Shown here: positions 5,608-6,519 of the stretch, piece after piece | Position numbering within the stretch: position 1 is the first letter of the stretch | Layout of the letters: each line of letters begins with the position of its first letter | From: Actinomycetota bacterium | Lineage (GTDB): Bacteria; Actinomycetota; Actinomycetes; S36-B12 | Reading direction: 5' to 3' | Assembly: GCA_009702725.1 (NCBI GenBank) | Contig: WLHM01000074.1 | Span: forward strand, 1 to 6,519 | Length of the DNA stretch: 6,519 nt | Made by a program: the position numbers and the translations under genes | The notes under the pieces: model-generated | What the model was told of the DNA's origin: nothing | Database searches by the model: none | What the model saw: only the letters and a program-made list of their open reading frames with translations

Positions 5608-6504
5608 ATGACGGCACCCGATCCGCCTGCAGCGCCCACGACCCAAGATGGCCACCTCGATGTGCTCTCGGCCTATCGCCGGGCCGGCGAAGCTTCGGCG
5701 AAAGCAGGAAAGGAGTCGTCTAGCCCGCACGGGCAGGCTCACAGCGCCGCATTCTTCGATCTCGATAACACGATCATCCGCGGGGCGAGCGTGTTCCATA
5801 TTGCAGTCGGCTTAGCTAAGCGCAAATATTTCACGATGCCGGAGATCGCTGGCTTTGCTGTCAAGCAAGTAAAGTTTGTAGTGAGCGGGTCCGAAGATCT
5901 AGAAGATATAGCATCGGTGACCGAGGCAGCGCTCTCGTTCGTGCAAGGAAGAAGTGTTGAAGAACTAAATGCCTTCGGAGAAGCGATCTTTGACGAGACG
6001 ATGGTTGACAAACTCATCCCCGGATCCCTGGCGTTAGCCCAGGCCCATCTTGATGCCGGGCAGCAAGTCTGGCTCGTAACCGCGACCCCGGTTGAACTTG
6101 CAACTATGGTGGCGCGCCGCTTAGGTCTTACCGGTGCCCTTGGCACGGTCTCAGAAGTCAAAAACGGGGTATACACCGGCCGGCTAAACGGGCCCCCGCT
6201 GCACGGCCTGGCAAAAGCTGAAGCCGTCAGATCTCTCGCAGCCCGCGAAGGCCTAGACCTCAGCGCCTGCTCCGCATACTCGGATTCATCAAATGACATT
6301 CCAATGCTTTCAGCCGTGGGCAATCCTGTCGCGGTTAATCCTGACTCAACCCTGCGGGCACATGCTCGCGAAAACAAATGGGTGATACGGGATTTTCGCC
6401 GGCGCGCGCAGATCAAGGAGTACTCAGCACCAGGTTTGTCAGTGGCGGGTGGCATTGCGTTCGGCTTGGCCATCGGTTACGCAATAGGCCGGCGCAAGCG
6501 CTAG
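5608..6504 (+). CDS. HAD-IB family phosphatase with C-terminal membrane tail (SerB1-like)
   Basis: The 298-residue product is a haloacid dehalogenase subfamily IB hydrolase related to actinobacterial SerB1-type proteins (compare Rv0505c). A polar 45-residue N-terminus precedes motif I FFDLDNTI (49-56; nucleophile Asp51, acid Asp53). A helical cap covers about 60-140. Motif II is WLVTATP with Thr158, motif III Lys is Lys203 in HGLAKAEAV, and motif IV is YSDSSNDIPML with Asp226 and Asp230. All catalytic residues are present. Residues 276-293 (LSVAGGIAFGLAIGYAIG) are hydrophobic and glycine-rich and are followed by RRKR, consistent with a tail anchor or amphipathic membrane contact. The substrate is not evident; a phosphoserine or lipid phosphate is possible. 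An in-frame ATG at 5494 would read through the oppositely oriented ligase gene, so ATG 5608 is preferred, supported by the -10 just upstream. The gene diverges from the ligase. Fifteen bases follow its stop before the window ends. Confidence 0.93.
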   Translation: MTAPDPPAAPTTQDGHLDVLSAYRRAGEASAKAGKESSSPHGQAHSAAFFDLDNTIIRGASVFHIAVGLAKRKYFTMPEIAGFAVKQVKFVVSGSEDLEDIASVTEAALSFVQGRSVEELNAFGEAIFDETMVDKLIPGSLALAQAHLDAGQQVWLVTATPVELATMVARRLGLTGALGTVSEVKNGVYTGRLNGPPLHGLAKAEAVRSLAAREGLDLSACSAYSDSSNDIPMLSAVGNPVAVNPDSTLRAHARENKWVIRDFRRRAQIKEYSAPGLSVAGGIAFGLAIGYAIGRRKR

Positions 6505-6519
6505 CCGAACACCGAAGTG

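Noticed and set aside
5739..6473. Long open frame (244 codons) on the minus strand
   Set aside because: It is antisense to the HAD gene, whose catalytic motifs are intact; the translated product has no recognisable domain and an odd Arg/Ser/Pro composition.

Overview
The window looks like a chromosomal piece of a moderately GC-rich actinobacterium (roughly 55-60% G+C in the lines I counted by eye). The evidence is an actinobacterial-type Rex repressor, a fused methyltransferase/uroporphyrinogen-III synthase, the small glutaredoxin that accompanies Rex in this phylum, and a gene order resembling the Mycobacterium Rv0505c-Rv0529 and Streptomyces rex-hem neighbourhoods (recalled from general knowledge, not searched). 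A freshwater acI/Nanopelagicales-like lineage is possible but not shown.

Layout: six complete genes and the first codons of a seventh lie on the minus strand, read from high to low coordinates: acyl-CoA ligase/AMP-binding protein (5551-4028), glutaredoxin-like protein (4006-3773), Rex (3674-2964), SUMT-like/HemD fusion (2967-1294), histidine phosphatase (1287-631), TlpA-like lipoprotein thioredoxin (625-32), and the start of a probable ccdA (35 to the window edge). One plus-strand gene, an HAD-IB phosphatase with a C-terminal membrane tail (5608-6504), diverges from the ligase. No tRNA, rRNA, CRISPR array, insertion sequence or stretch over 100 bases without a gene was seen. From rex onward the spacing is 4-base overlaps or gaps of 5-6 bases, which indicates one long operon.

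How the genes fit: Rex senses NADH/NAD+ and in Streptomyces controls its own rex-hemACD operon. TlpA and CcdA pass reductant to apocytochrome c outside the membrane. HemD makes uroporphyrinogen III on the way to heme or siroheme. The locus therefore links redox sensing, tetrapyrrole synthesis and cytochrome c maturation.

Main point of interest: hemA and hemC, expected between rex and hemD, and hemB and hemL, expected between hemD and the phosphatase, are all absent, yet the remaining genes are tightly joined. Either the early heme genes moved elsewhere or the organism lost them and keeps an orphan SUMT/HemD fusion. Further points are an Arg in place of the catalytic A10 Lys of the acyl-CoA ligase, a degenerate SUMT domain, a half Rex operator over the predicted rex promoter, and a predicted leaderless promoter for the HAD gene.
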